From Nitrospiraceae bacterium (GTDB lineage Bacteria > Nitrospirota > Thermodesulfovibrionia > Thermodesulfovibrionales > UBA1546), in contig DOHC01000082.1 in assembly GCA_003535475.1 (NCBI GenBank), forward strand, positions 1-18,116: a stretch of 18,116 bases of DNA. Direction: 5' to 3'. The notes beneath the pieces were generated by a model. It had not been told where the DNA came from. It did not search any database and saw nothing but the letters and a program-made list of their open reading frames with translations. The stretch's first letter is position 1. Every line of letters starts with the position of its first letter. This document shows positions 8,188 to 15,083 of this stretch, in pieces. The position numbers and the translations under genes were made by a program.

Positions 8188-9912
8188 ATGCATAGAAAAT
8201 GGCTTGTAAGCAGGACCAATCCCGACTATATCAAATACTTATCAAAGGCTGTTTCTGTTTCTCCTGCCTTTGCACAGGTGTTGGTAAGCAGGGGGATAAA
8301 GACACCGAAGGCAATCAATAGCTTCCTGAACCCGCATATCTCCGGCCTTTCAGACCCTTTTGAAATTGACGGCGTAAAAACTGCAGTTGAGAGAATAAAA
8401 CACGCTGCTGATACTAACGAAACTGTTCTTGTTCATGGTGATTATGATGCTGACGGGCTTACTGCAACCGCAATAATGGTTCATGCGCTCAGGACAGCCG
8501 GAATAGATGCCCATTATTTTATACCCGACAGGATTTCTCACGGATACGGGTTCAATCCTGCTGCTGTTAAAAAGGCAAAGAAACTTGGAGCAAGCCTCAT
8601 AATCACTGTTGACTGCGGCATAACATCTTTTGACGCCGCTGCCTGCGCAAAGAAGGAAGGGATTGACGTCATCATAACAGACCATCATGAGCCTGTGCCC
8701 AAAAGTTCAGAGTTCAGAGTTCAGAGTTCAGAGTTAGACGAAATCCAAGATTTTATGTTACCTGAGGCGATAGCAGTCGTAAATCCAAAGCTCCAAACTC
8801 ATAACTCAAAACTCTCTACTTTATCCGGCGCCGGTTTGGCATTTAAGATTGCACAGGCATTAGACTCAGCACTCAGCACTCAGCACTCAGCACTATTGTT
8901 AGACCTTGCTGCCATAGGCACAATGGCAGACGTTGTCCCTCTCACAGGTGAAAACAGAATTCTTGTGAAAGAAGGGATGAAGCTTATTCATGAAGGCCGG
9001 AGGCAGGGGATAAGGACGCTCAAAAGCGTAGCAGGCCTTGATAAAAGAGAACTGAGGGCAGGGCTCTTATCTTTCACCCTGATACCGCGGATAAATGCAG
9101 CGGGCAGGATTTCTGATTCCAGTGATGTAGTCCGTCTTTTATTGTCAGAGACAGAAGGAGAAGCGGAAGACCTCGGCTCATGGCTTAACAGGCTAAACTC
9201 TGAGAGACAGAAAATAGAAGAAGCGGTTTATCAAAAAGCCCGCGAGGCATTAAGGGTTATGCATGACGAACGTGTAATAGTGCTCTCAGGAGAGGGATGG
9301 CATCAGGGCGTTGTCGGGATTGTCGCATCAAGAATAGCAGAGGAATTTTACCGCCCCACAGTTATCCTCTCCATAGAGGATGGAATCGCAAAAGGCTCAG
9401 GAAGGAGCATTCCTTCTTTTGATCTGTGCAGAGGGCTTACTGAATGCAGAGAGTTTCTCCTGTCTTTCGGAGGACACAGGCAGGCAGCAGGCGTAAGGCT
9501 TAAGGTTGAAAACATCCCTCTTTTTGAAAAGGCGATGCAGCGCATAGTTGAAACCGCTCTGTCTAAAGAAGATATTGTCCCCTCGCTGGAGATTGATGCG
9601 GATGTGGTGCTCTCTGAGGTTAACCATAGCCTTATCAGGGAGATTGCAATGCTTGAACCGGTGGGCTGCTCTAACAAAGAACCGTTCCTTGCAGCCAGAA
9701 AACTTGAGGTTGTAAATCCAAGGATAGTAGGCAACAATCACCTGAAAATGAAACTAAAACACGGTTCACATTCAGTGGATGCAATAGGGTTTGATATGGG
9801 AAGCACAGAGGTGTCCGGCGCAGTGGACGCTGTATTTACTCCGGCCATCAATGAATATAACGGAAGCAGCTATCTCCAGTTAAGCCTCAAGGCATTAAGA
9901 CCAAGCCAGTAG
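8188..9912 (+). CDS. recJ: Single-stranded-DNA-specific exonuclease RecJ
   Basis: RecJ degrades single-stranded DNA 5' to 3' in recombination, mismatch repair and base-excision repair, using manganese or magnesium. The 574-aa protein has the DHH-phosphoesterase motifs HGDYDADG (83-90; D85, D87, D89), VDCGI (D142), TDHHEP (DHH 165-167) and GTMADVVPL (D248). The DHHA1 domain follows with the GGHRQAAG motif, then a C-terminal oligonucleotide-binding domain. Length is normal. The ATG at 8188 has a good AGAGGAAAG upstream. Three loops carry heptad nucleotide repeats translated in frame: SSEFRVQSSEL at 173-183, QTHNSKLSTL at 203-212, and SALSTQHSALL at 227-237. All three lie between the DHH motif and GTMADVV, outside the catalytic motifs, so the enzyme is probably active. 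Confidence 0.96.
   Translation: MHRKWLVSRTNPDYIKYLSKAVSVSPAFAQVLVSRGIKTPKAINSFLNPHISGLSDPFEIDGVKTAVERIKHAADTNETVLVHGDYDADGLTATAIMVHALRTAGIDAHYFIPDRISHGYGFNPAAVKKAKKLGASLIITVDCGITSFDAAACAKKEGIDVIITDHHEPVPKSSEFRVQSSELDEIQDFMLPEAIAVVNPKLQTHNSKLSTLSGAGLAFKIAQALDSALSTQHSALLLDLAAIGTMADVVPLTGENRILVKEGMKLIHEGRRQGIRTLKSVAGLDKRELRAGLLSFTLIPRINAAGRISDSSDVVRLLLSETEGEAEDLGSWLNRLNSERQKIEEAVYQKAREALRVMHDERVIVLSGEGWHQGVVGIVASRIAEEFYRPTVILSIEDGIAKGSGRSIPSFDLCRGLTECREFLLSFGGHRQAAGVRLKVENIPLFEKAMQRIVETALSKEDIVPSLEIDADVVLSEVNHSLIREIAMLEPVGCSNKEPFLAARKLEVVNPRIVGNNHLKMKLKHGSHSVDAIGFDMGSTEVSGAVDAVFTPAINEYNGSSYLQLSLKALRPSQ
8704..8731 (+). repeat. AGTTCAG heptad array inside recJ
   Basis: Four exact tandem copies of AGTTCAG (8704-8731) are followed by a partial unit. 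The complement is AACTCTG-type, the same family as the arrays at 8796 and 9933. It is translated without stops as a seven-residue-period peptide just after the DHH motif. Confidence 0.9.
8796..8823 (+). repeat. Degenerate AACTCNN heptad array inside recJ
   Basis: The units are AACTCAT, AACTCAA, AACTCTC and TACTTTA at 8796-8823. The period of seven is kept while the last two bases vary. It encodes part of QTHNSKLSTL in a loop of RecJ. Confidence 0.7.
8864..8891 (+). repeat. ACTCAGC heptad array inside recJ
   Basis: Four exact tandem copies of ACTCAGC (8864-8891) are followed by ACTATTG. It encodes SALSTQHSAL between the AQAL and LLDLAAIGT blocks of RecJ, a place where family length naturally varies. 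Confidence 0.9.
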
Positions 9913-9917
9913 AAAAA

Positions 9918-9967
9918 GTTAAAAGTTTTTAAAACTCTCAACTCTCAACTCTTAACTCTCAACTTGT
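9918..9967. repeat. AACTCTC heptad array with opposed AAAGTT units, recJ-rel intergenic
   Basis: The units AACTCTC, AACTCTC, AACTCTT, AACTCTC and AACTTGT run from 9933 to 9967. They are preceded by opposed AAAAGTT units, giving the short palindrome AGTTTT-T-AAAACT. The two halves could fold into an imperfect AT-rich hairpin. It sits directly before the rel start region, where it might affect transcription. No GC-rich terminator is seen. Confidence 0.75.
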
Positions 9968-9975
9968 TTTAAAGG

Positions 9976-9983
9976 TGTATAAT
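9976..9983 (+). promoter_or_regulatory. Possible -10 box of rel
   Basis: TGTATAAT at 9976-9983 contains a perfect TATAAT, only six bases before the preferred ATG at 9990, so any transcript would be leaderless or nearly so. No convincing -35 is present among the heptads. Transcription may instead run through from recJ. Confidence 0.3.
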
Positions 9984-9989
9984 AAATTC

Positions 9990-12119
9990 ATGGGTGAAGA
10001 TGTTGTAACGATTGACGATTTAATAAAAAAAGTGCTTTCTTACAACCCTGATGCAGATATTGAACTCCTGAAAAAGGCATATATCTTTTCCAGTGAGGCT
10101 CACGGCGATCAGACGCGGATAGAAGGCTCTCCGTACATAGAACATCCCATTGCTGTCGCATCTATCCTTGCGGATATGAAGATGGACACAACCACTATTG
10201 CCGCAGGGCTTCTCCACGACACAATCGAAGACACAACCATAACGGCAAAAGACATGAAATCCCATTTCGGGACTGACATTGCATTCCTTGTAAATGCCCT
10301 TACGAAATTAAGCAGGATGGAGTTCATGACAAAAGAGGAGGCGCAGGCGGAAAACTTCAGGAAGATGCTTCTGGCAATGGCAGAAGATGTGCGTGTCATA
10401 CTCATAAAATTTGCCGACAGGCTTCACAACATGAAGACCCTTGAGCACCTGCCTGAAGAAAAGAGGCAGAGGATTGCCGCTGAGACGCTTGATATTTATG
10501 CGCCAATAGCAAACAGGCTCGGGATTGGCTGGCTTAAGACGGAATTTGAAGACCTCAGTTTTAAGTTCATGATGCCTGAACTGTATGAAGAGATTGTAAA
10601 GAAAATAGCAAAGAGAAAAGAGGAACAGGAAGTTTATCTCAGAGGGGTTGTAAAGGAAATAGAGGCAAGGCTCAAAGAGGAAAATATAGAAGGGAAGGCC
10701 TCATACAGGATAAAGCATTCCTACGGCATCTATCAGAAGATGCAGAAGCAGGGCATTACATTTGAGCAGATACAAGATGTCCTTGGAATCAGGATTATCA
10801 CGGACACAAAAGCCAATTGCTATGCAATCATGGGAATTATCCACTCGCTCTGGACGCCTGTGCCGGGCAGGTTCAAGGATTTCATCGGGGTCCCGAAATC
10901 AAATATGTATCAGTCATTGCACACGACAGTAATCGGGCCTAAAGGCGAGAGGGTTGAGTTCCAGATAAGAACTGCTGACATGAACAGGGTTGCGGAAGAG
11001 GGCATAGCTTCCCACTGGAAATACAAAGAAAAAGGCGCTCTCACTGAAAAAGACAGCAGGTATATCGCATGGCTCAGAGAGCTGGTTCAGTCCCAGCAAG
11101 AGCTTCCCAGCGCAAAGGATTTTCTTGAAGAGGTAAAGGGCGCTGTTGCGCCTTATGTTGTTTATGTCTTTACTCCCAGAGGAGATATTAAAGAACTTCC
11201 TGTAGGTTCAACCCCTGTTGATTTTGCATACAGCATCCATACGCAGGTCGGACACAAATGTGTAGGCGCAAAGGTTGGCGGCAGGATTGTGCCATTGAGA
11301 TACCAGCTAAAAAACGGCGATACACTGGAGATAATAACCTCTCCGGCGCACAAGCCGAGCAGGGACTGGCTGAAATTCGTTGTAACACAGCGCGCAAAGA
11401 CCAGGATAAAACAATGGATAAATGCAGAAGAGCGGACGCAGGGAGTGGAGCTTGGCATTAAAATCATGGAGAGTGAACTGAAAAAACATAACATGAGCAA
11501 TGCGCTCATGAAATCCGATGAGGTACTGCAAGCAGCAAAGTCTCTGGGAGTGTCTTCTCTTGAAGAGCTTTTTGTGTCAGTAGGGTTCGGAAAAATTTCA
11601 CCGCATCAGGTAATAAATAAACTGATGCCTGAAAAACCCGCGGAAGAGCTCGCTCCAAAGCCTGTTAAGCCTTCAGCAGAACAGAAAGGGATAAGCATAA
11701 AGGGGATAGACAACATCCTTTACCATACGGCAAAGTGCTGTTATCCTGTGCCCGGAGACAGCCTCGTAGGATTTATCACAAGGGGCAAGGGAGTGACAAT
11801 TCACAACAAAAAGTGCCACAACCTTGAAAGGCTTGCAATTGATAATGCACGGCTTGTTGATGTTGAGTGGAGACAGGACGGCGAAGCAATATATCCTGCA
11901 AGGTTATTGGTTGAATCAGTGGATAAGCCGGGGGTGCTTGCCAACCTCAGCACGCTTGTGTCATCCGAGAATGTCAATATCAGTCATCTTCAGGCAATTT
12001 CAACTCCTGACCAGAAAGCGCAGATTACGTTCATTGTTGAGGTCAGGGACAAAAAACAGCTTGTAGCCATAATACAGAAGATAGCGTCAATGGACGGCGT
12101 ATTAAGGGTGAAAAGATAA
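9990..12119 (+). CDS. rel: Bifunctional (p)ppGpp synthetase/hydrolase (RelA/SpoT family, Rel)
   Basis: This enzyme makes and degrades the stringent-response alarmone (p)ppGpp in the cytosol. From ATG at 9990 it has 709 aa. The hydrolase domain carries the HD pair H76-D77 in LLHDTIEDT. The synthetase domain carries GRFKD with RFKD at 294-297, and YQSLHT. The RxKD form of this motif marks bifunctional Rel/SpoT enzymes, unlike the ExDD of RelA. A TGS domain (VYVFTPRGDIKELP to NGDTLEIIT), a conserved cysteine region (KCCYPVPGD ... HNKKC) and a C-terminal ACT domain (VDKPGVLANLS ...) complete the normal architecture. A GTG at 9975 is in frame but lacks a ribosome-binding site and would add an unusual MYNKF extension. 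The gene is separated from recJ by heptad repeats. Confidence 0.95.
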   Translation: MGEDVVTIDDLIKKVLSYNPDADIELLKKAYIFSSEAHGDQTRIEGSPYIEHPIAVASILADMKMDTTTIAAGLLHDTIEDTTITAKDMKSHFGTDIAFLVNALTKLSRMEFMTKEEAQAENFRKMLLAMAEDVRVILIKFADRLHNMKTLEHLPEEKRQRIAAETLDIYAPIANRLGIGWLKTEFEDLSFKFMMPELYEEIVKKIAKRKEEQEVYLRGVVKEIEARLKEENIEGKASYRIKHSYGIYQKMQKQGITFEQIQDVLGIRIITDTKANCYAIMGIIHSLWTPVPGRFKDFIGVPKSNMYQSLHTTVIGPKGERVEFQIRTADMNRVAEEGIASHWKYKEKGALTEKDSRYIAWLRELVQSQQELPSAKDFLEEVKGAVAPYVVYVFTPRGDIKELPVGSTPVDFAYSIHTQVGHKCVGAKVGGRIVPLRYQLKNGDTLEIITSPAHKPSRDWLKFVVTQRAKTRIKQWINAEERTQGVELGIKIMESELKKHNMSNALMKSDEVLQAAKSLGVSSLEELFVSVGFGKISPHQVINKLMPEKPAEELAPKPVKPSAEQKGISIKGIDNILYHTAKCCYPVPGDSLVGFITRGKGVTIHNKKCHNLERLAIDNARLVDVEWRQDGEAIYPARLLVESVDKPGVLANLSTLVSSENVNISHLQAISTPDQKAQITFIVEVRDKKQLVAIIQKIASMDGVLRVKR

Positions 12120-12132
12120 GCGGGCATGGAAA

Positions 12133-12558
12133 CTACGCATAAATATCATGAGTATCAATCTTAGAGCGGAGCCTTTTCTTCTCAGATACGGTTCTTTTTT
12201 CAGCGAGAATCTTTTCCTTTGCCCTTTTTGAACGCTTTCTCTTCTGGCGCCGGATTTTTTCAATCCGTTGCCTTTCTTCGCTTTCCCTGCCTTTTATCAG
12301 CTGCTCTATTTTTTTAACAAGGATTATGCTTGCATGATAGCGGTTAAGTGACTGCGAGCGTTCCTTCTGGCATTTAACTTCAATCCTTGTCGGGATATGC
12401 CTGAGATAAACGCATGTGGAAGTCTTGTTCACATTCTGGCCGCCCTTTCCTCCTGAGCGGATAAAGGACTCCTCTATATCAGCTTCACGGATGTTAAGGC
12501 TGTGCATCTTTGCCTTTAATGCGATTACTTTTGCCTCGCTTACAGGAAACATCGTCAT
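12133..12558 (-). CDS. Peptide chain release factor-like GGQ protein (ribosome rescue)
   Basis: This small 141-aa protein carries only the peptidyl-tRNA hydrolysis domain of class I release factors. The catalytic GGQ is at residues 39-41 in RSGGKGGQNVNKTST, and the following IEVKCQKERSQSLNR block is typical. It has no stop-codon recognition domains. The C-terminus (about 90-135) is very rich in Lys and Arg, like the tail by which ArfB enters the empty mRNA channel of stalled ribosomes. A role in rescuing stalled ribosomes is therefore likely; ArfB or the C12orf65-like group are the closest models. It converges with rel, with 13 bp between stops and no visible terminator. ATG at 12558 and ATG at 12552 are both possible starts. 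Confidence 0.85.
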   Translation of the reverse strand: MTMFPVSEAKVIALKAKMHSLNIREADIEESFIRSGGKGGQNVNKTSTCVYLRHIPTRIEVKCQKERSQSLNRYHASIILVKKIEQLIKGRESEERQRIEKIRRQKRKRSKRAKEKILAEKRTVSEKKRLRSKIDTHDIYA

Positions 12559-12568
12559 AACGTAAATA

Positions 12569-12577
12569 GTATAGCAT
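12569..12577 (-). promoter_or_regulatory. Extended -10 promoter of the GGQ-protein gene
   Basis: On the minus strand TGCTATACT matches an extended -10 (TGn plus TATACT). The expected transcript start lies about four bases before the ATG at 12558, and no Shine-Dalgarno is visible, so the mRNA may be nearly leaderless. Confidence 0.4.
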
Positions 12578-12649
12578 CAAAGGAGGCTTTAGCAGCAGCG
12601 CCTCTTTTCACATTTGACAGGGTTCTTCGGAAAGGTGAATAATTAAAAT

Positions 12650-13594
12650 ATGGAGCTGAGATATAACTCATTCGGACAGTACATGAAAAAGCAGTTCGGG
12701 GCAACTGTTTATAAGGTTAACATTGACGCTGGCTTTACGTGCCCGAACAGAGACGGCAGTCTCGGCTTCGGAGGCTGCATTTACTGCAACAACGACAGCT
12801 TCAGGCCAAGCTCATGCAAGCCTGCCATTCCGGTAAAAGAGCAGATAACAAACGGCATTGCATTTCTGAGCAGGAGATACGGAGCAAGCAAGTTCCTTGC
12901 ATATTTTCAGCCCTATTCAAACACATACGCGCCTGTTGAAGAACTTGAAATCTTTTACAAAGAAGCCCTTGCCGAGCCGTCAGTCATCGGCCTTGCAATA
13001 GGCACGAGGCCTGACTGCGTTGACAGCGAAAAGCTCGCACTGCTTGAGTCTTTAGGGGAAAAACATTTTATGCTCGTGGAATACGGACTCCAGTCAATTT
13101 ATGACAAAACACTCAGCTTCATAAACAGGGGGCATGATTATAAAACTTTTCTTGATGCGGTTTCACTTACGCGGAGCAAAGGGATATTTGTTGGCGCGCA
13201 TCTGATAGTAGGATTCCCCACAGAGACAAGAGAAGAGATGCTCAATATGGCGGATGAGGTTTCCGGACTTCACCTTGATTTCCTGAAGATACACCAGCTT
13301 CAGGTCGTGAAGGATACACCGCTGGCGCAGATGTACAAAGAAAATCCTTTTCATACATTTGAATATGAAGAGTATCTGGATTTTATCGTGGATTTCATAG
13401 AGAGGCTTTCTCCTGATATTGTTCTTCAGCGGCTCTTTGCAACTGCCCCTGACGACATGCTTATTGCGCCGAGATGGGACAGGAGCAGGCACCAGATTAC
13501 AAAAGAGATACAGCAGAGGTTTATTGACAGGGATACCTTTCAGGGGAAGAAATACAAGGGGCAGGGGGTTACTGCCCCTTTGTCAGTTCTTTAA
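12650..13594 (+). CDS. Radical SAM protein, TIGR01212/YhcC family
   Basis: This is a radical S-adenosylmethionine enzyme of unknown substrate in the YhcC group. The 314-aa protein shows the iron-sulfur cysteines C31, C43 and C46 in TCPNRDGSLGFGGCIYC. The long gap between the first two cysteines is the hallmark of this family, unlike the usual Cx3Cx2C. Further family-like stretches are YFQPYSNTYAP, GLAIGTRPDC, EYGLQS and LIVGFPTET. An AAAGGTG Shine-Dalgarno at 12631-12637 precedes the ATG at 12650 by 12 bases. The 3' end overlaps the convergent toxin gene by 12 bp and contains a hairpin that may stop transcription from both sides. Homologues are widespread and treated as housekeeping; the exact reaction is not established. 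Confidence 0.9.
   Translation: MELRYNSFGQYMKKQFGATVYKVNIDAGFTCPNRDGSLGFGGCIYCNNDSFRPSSCKPAIPVKEQITNGIAFLSRRYGASKFLAYFQPYSNTYAPVEELEIFYKEALAEPSVIGLAIGTRPDCVDSEKLALLESLGEKHFMLVEYGLQSIYDKTLSFINRGHDYKTFLDAVSLTRSKGIFVGAHLIVGFPTETREEMLNMADEVSGLHLDFLKIHQLQVVKDTPLAQMYKENPFHTFEYEEYLDFIVDFIERLSPDIVLQRLFATAPDDMLIAPRWDRSRHQITKEIQQRFIDRDTFQGKKYKGQGVTAPLSVL
13558..13578. terminator. Hairpin at the converging 3' ends, possibly bidirectional
   Basis: GGGGCAG (13558-13564) and CTGCCCC (13572-13578) form a 7-bp GC-rich stem with a 7-base loop. TTTGTCAGTTCTTT follows on the plus strand and TTGTATTTC on the minus strand. It lies in the last codons of the radical SAM gene and four bases beyond the toxin stop. 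The T-runs are imperfect. Confidence 0.45.
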
Positions 13595-13861
13595 ATAATT
13601 TTTTAAGCTCCGATAATAGTTCTCATGAGGCCCAATCATAATTAATTCCAAATCCTTTTCAATAATCCTGTAGGCAAGCAGATACGCCATTGTTTTAACC
13701 TTGAATTTATGGACGAAGATTCCCCTGAGGTCTCCCTTCTTTTCATCTCCGATAGAGGGATTGTTTGCTATTTTGCTTATCGCTTGGTCTAATATCTCTT
13801 TTTCTCGTTTGGGCAGTTTTTTGGCTTTTTTATCGAACAACCTTGACTGGTATATTTTCAT
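13583..13861 (-). CDS. RelE/ParE-family toxin
   Basis: This 92-aa basic protein has the RelE/ParE fold pattern: a start MKIYQSRLFDKKAKKLPK, a helix pair, a central GDLRGIFVHKFKV strand region, LLAYRI, and the C-terminal GPHENYYRSLKNYL helix. RelE-like members cut mRNA on the ribosome and ParE-like members inhibit gyrase; sequence alone does not settle which applies. The antitoxin gene ends five bases upstream, so the two are cotranscribed. The stop overlaps the convergent radical SAM gene. It lies at the distal end of the putative cassette array, with no attC-like site after it. It may therefore be a terminal cassette that lost its site, or a chromosomal gene pair. Confidence 0.85.
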   Translation of the reverse strand: MKIYQSRLFDKKAKKLPKREKEILDQAISKIANNPSIGDEKKGDLRGIFVHKFKVKTMAYLLAYRIIEKDLELIMIGPHENYYRSLKNYLKN

Positions 13862-13866
13862 GCGCT

Positions 13867-14085
13867 TTATCCGAATTTATACTCCGATTTAGCGCCTTGC
13901 TCTAATTCTTCTATTCCAATCAAAATCTCCTTGATAAGAGTATAGGGCAAATCCGGGTTTTCTTCGGCACACTTGCCTATGCGAGCCCAGTGTTCAATCT
14001 GGCCGGTTAATGACCTGTGGTCTATCCGGCTAAATTTTTTCGCGTCACCAATCAACTCTTCCGATATTCTAATAGCTGTTGCCAT
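13867..14085 (-). CDS. ParD-like antitoxin
   Basis: This 72-aa partner of the toxin has an N-terminus (MATAIRISEELIGDAKKFSRID) that fits a ribbon-helix-helix DNA-binding domain. The HRSLTGQIEHWARIGK stretch is characteristic of the ParD-like antitoxin family. The acidic C-terminal helix (LIKEILIGIEELEQG) would bind the toxin. A GGAGG precedes the ATG at 14085, and a well-formed promoter lies just upstream, so the module has its own expression and is probably self-repressed. Confidence 0.8.
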   Translation of the reverse strand: MATAIRISEELIGDAKKFSRIDHRSLTGQIEHWARIGKCAEENPDLPYTLIKEILIGIEELEQGAKSEYKFG

Positions 14086-14099
14086 AGCAGCGCCTCCAT

Positions 14100-14128
14100 A
14101 TTATATATTTGCAACTATTTTAATTCAA
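14100..14128 (-). promoter_or_regulatory. Sigma-70-like promoter of the ParD/RelE-like operon
   Basis: On the minus strand, TTGAAT (14123-14128) and a perfect TATAAT (14100-14105) are separated by exactly 17 bp. The GGAGG of the antitoxin (14093-14097) follows directly, so the leader is very short. A private promoter is typical of toxin-antitoxin modules in integron cassettes, which otherwise lack promoters. Confidence 0.6.
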
Positions 14129-14221
14129 TTTGCAGCAAAATGCAACGCTACGCTGTTGCCGCGGTTGGTATTTGTTTTAAGCTACGGCGCGGCAGGGATT
14201 TGATGGGTATTTGTAATTTGT

Positions 14222-14285
14222 GGCATAACATCCGAAATCAGCGGATTTGCCGAAGGCAAATTCCGCTGGATTGAGTTGTTATAGG
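14222..14285 (-). other. attC-like integron recombination site A, after the HNH gene
   Basis: Read on the minus strand it begins CCTATAACAACTC and ends GGATGTTATGCC. Between these lies a strong hairpin: GCGGAATTTGCC, a TTC loop, and GGCAAATCCGC with one unpaired base, as attC sites show. The HNH stop codon TAA lies within the TATAAC end, the normal position of attC at the 3' end of a cassette gene. The last box is GTTATGC rather than GTTRRRY. Confidence 0.75.
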
Positions 14286-14980
14286 TTATCCGTTCCTTTG
14301 CCCCAATTGCAATTTTGACAAAGAGTTTGCAAATTTTCGAATACAGTTTTACCATTTTTTGAAAAGGGGATAACATGATCAATATGAAGTGTTATTCCAT
14401 GATGGGTAGCAGGGCTTTTGCCACAATAAACACATTTGAAGTTATCCCTTTTCAATATCTTTATGCGTAATTTATCAGGAATTCCACGTATGTTTTGTGA
14501 TGGTATTTCTTTTTTAGGAAGTTTCGGAGTTTCTACAATATCGTTTTGAATATTTTGTGTTTTACTATCTTTGTTTTTATATTCGATAAATTTTCCGCAA
14601 GCATTAACCCAACCATGGAAACGGGTTTTGTATGTTGTATAAGAGTATTTTGTGTTTGAATTATCCCATTCATTTTTTGAAGGTCGATGTCCAAGATTAC
14701 TCCATATTCTTTCCATTTCTGCAAATAATTCTTCATTTGAGATTTGAATTTTACTTTTTTTCACGCGTGCTTTTAGTTCGTTGCCAATTGTTTTCAAGGC
14801 ATTTTCCCATGTTCCGAATCTATCAAGCACAACAGACCCTTTGCACTTGACAGATATTTTGTCGAATTCATGTCTTGTAAATTTTTGGTAATTGTAATGT
14901 TTGGCGACCTGTTGTAATTCTTGAATTATTACATTGGTAGGAATTTTATTTATGGGCTCTCTTGACAGTGAATAGTTCAT
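14279..14980 (-). CDS. HNH endonuclease with homing-endonuclease-associated repeats
   Basis: This 233-aa protein has a C-terminal HNH nuclease domain: CVYC (C183, C186), LHIDHVIP (H199, D201, H202), FENLQTL (N216) and CQNCN (C221, C224). The cysteines bind structural zinc, and the His and Asn residues form the metal-dependent DNA-cutting site. The N-terminal half holds two helical DNA-binding-type repeats, about 16-70 (FDKISVKCKGSVVLDRFGTW) and 80-132 (RIWSNLGHRPSKNEWDN). They resemble the repeats linked to homing endonucleases. An AGGA stands before the ATG at 14980, directly after attC site B, and the stop lies in site A, so the gene fills one cassette. It could act as a restriction enzyme or homing-type nuclease; no methylase is in the cassette. 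Confidence 0.85.
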   Translation of the reverse strand: MNYSLSREPINKIPTNVIIQELQQVAKHYNYQKFTRHEFDKISVKCKGSVVLDRFGTWENALKTIGNELKARVKKSKIQISNEELFAEMERIWSNLGHRPSKNEWDNSNTKYSYTTYKTRFHGWVNACGKFIEYKNKDSKTQNIQNDIVETPKLPKKEIPSQNIRGIPDKLRIKILKRDNFKCVYCGKSPATHHGITLHIDHVIPFSKNGKTVFENLQTLCQNCNWGKGTDNL

Positions 14981-14990
14981 TTATTATTTT

Positions 14991-15055
14991 CCTATAACAT
15001 TTGATCTCACCCGTTCTGCCGCAGGCAAAATCGGGTGCAGTGACTTGTTAGGCGG
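14991..15055 (-). other. attC-like integron recombination site B
   Basis: On the minus strand it starts CCGCCTAACAAGTCACTGCA and ends AAATGTTATAGG. CACCCG/CGGGTG and TTTTGCC/GGCAGAA arms fold around a TGC loop. The CCTAACAAGTC-type start (GTTAGGC on the plus strand, a match to GTTRRRY) and the CTGCACCCGA inner box are classic for attC sites. The HNH start codon follows 10 bases later. Confidence 0.8.
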
Positions 15056-15064
15056 TTCTATTTT

Positions 15065-15080
15065 AATAGGGACACATACC
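15065..15080. repeat. Left terminal inverted repeat of the RAYT element
   Basis: AATAGGGACACATACC; the exact complement is at 15804-15819. Confidence 0.85.
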
Positions 15081-15083
15081 AAT

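Noticed and set aside
8704..8891. Tandem repeats in recJ as a CRISPR array
   Set aside because: The units are 7 bp with no spacers and they are translated as part of recJ.
9348..9741. Minus-strand open frames within recJ
   Set aside because: Two overlapping frames of 114-129 codons are shadows of the recJ coding sequence and show no ribosome-binding site or family pattern.
9975..9989. GTG start of rel at 9975
   Set aside because: It has no ribosome-binding site, would overlap the TATAAT region and adds an N-terminus unlike the family. ATG at 9990 fits better.
12614..12643. TTGACA before the radical SAM gene as a promoter
   Set aside because: The only -10 candidate (GAATAA/AATAAT) overlaps the Shine-Dalgarno region, so a transcript from it would lack the ribosome-binding site.
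13558..13578. GGGGCAG hairpin as an attC site for the ParD/RelE-like pair
   Set aside because: It has no RYYYAAC or GTTRRRY boxes and a short 7-bp stem. A terminator fits better.
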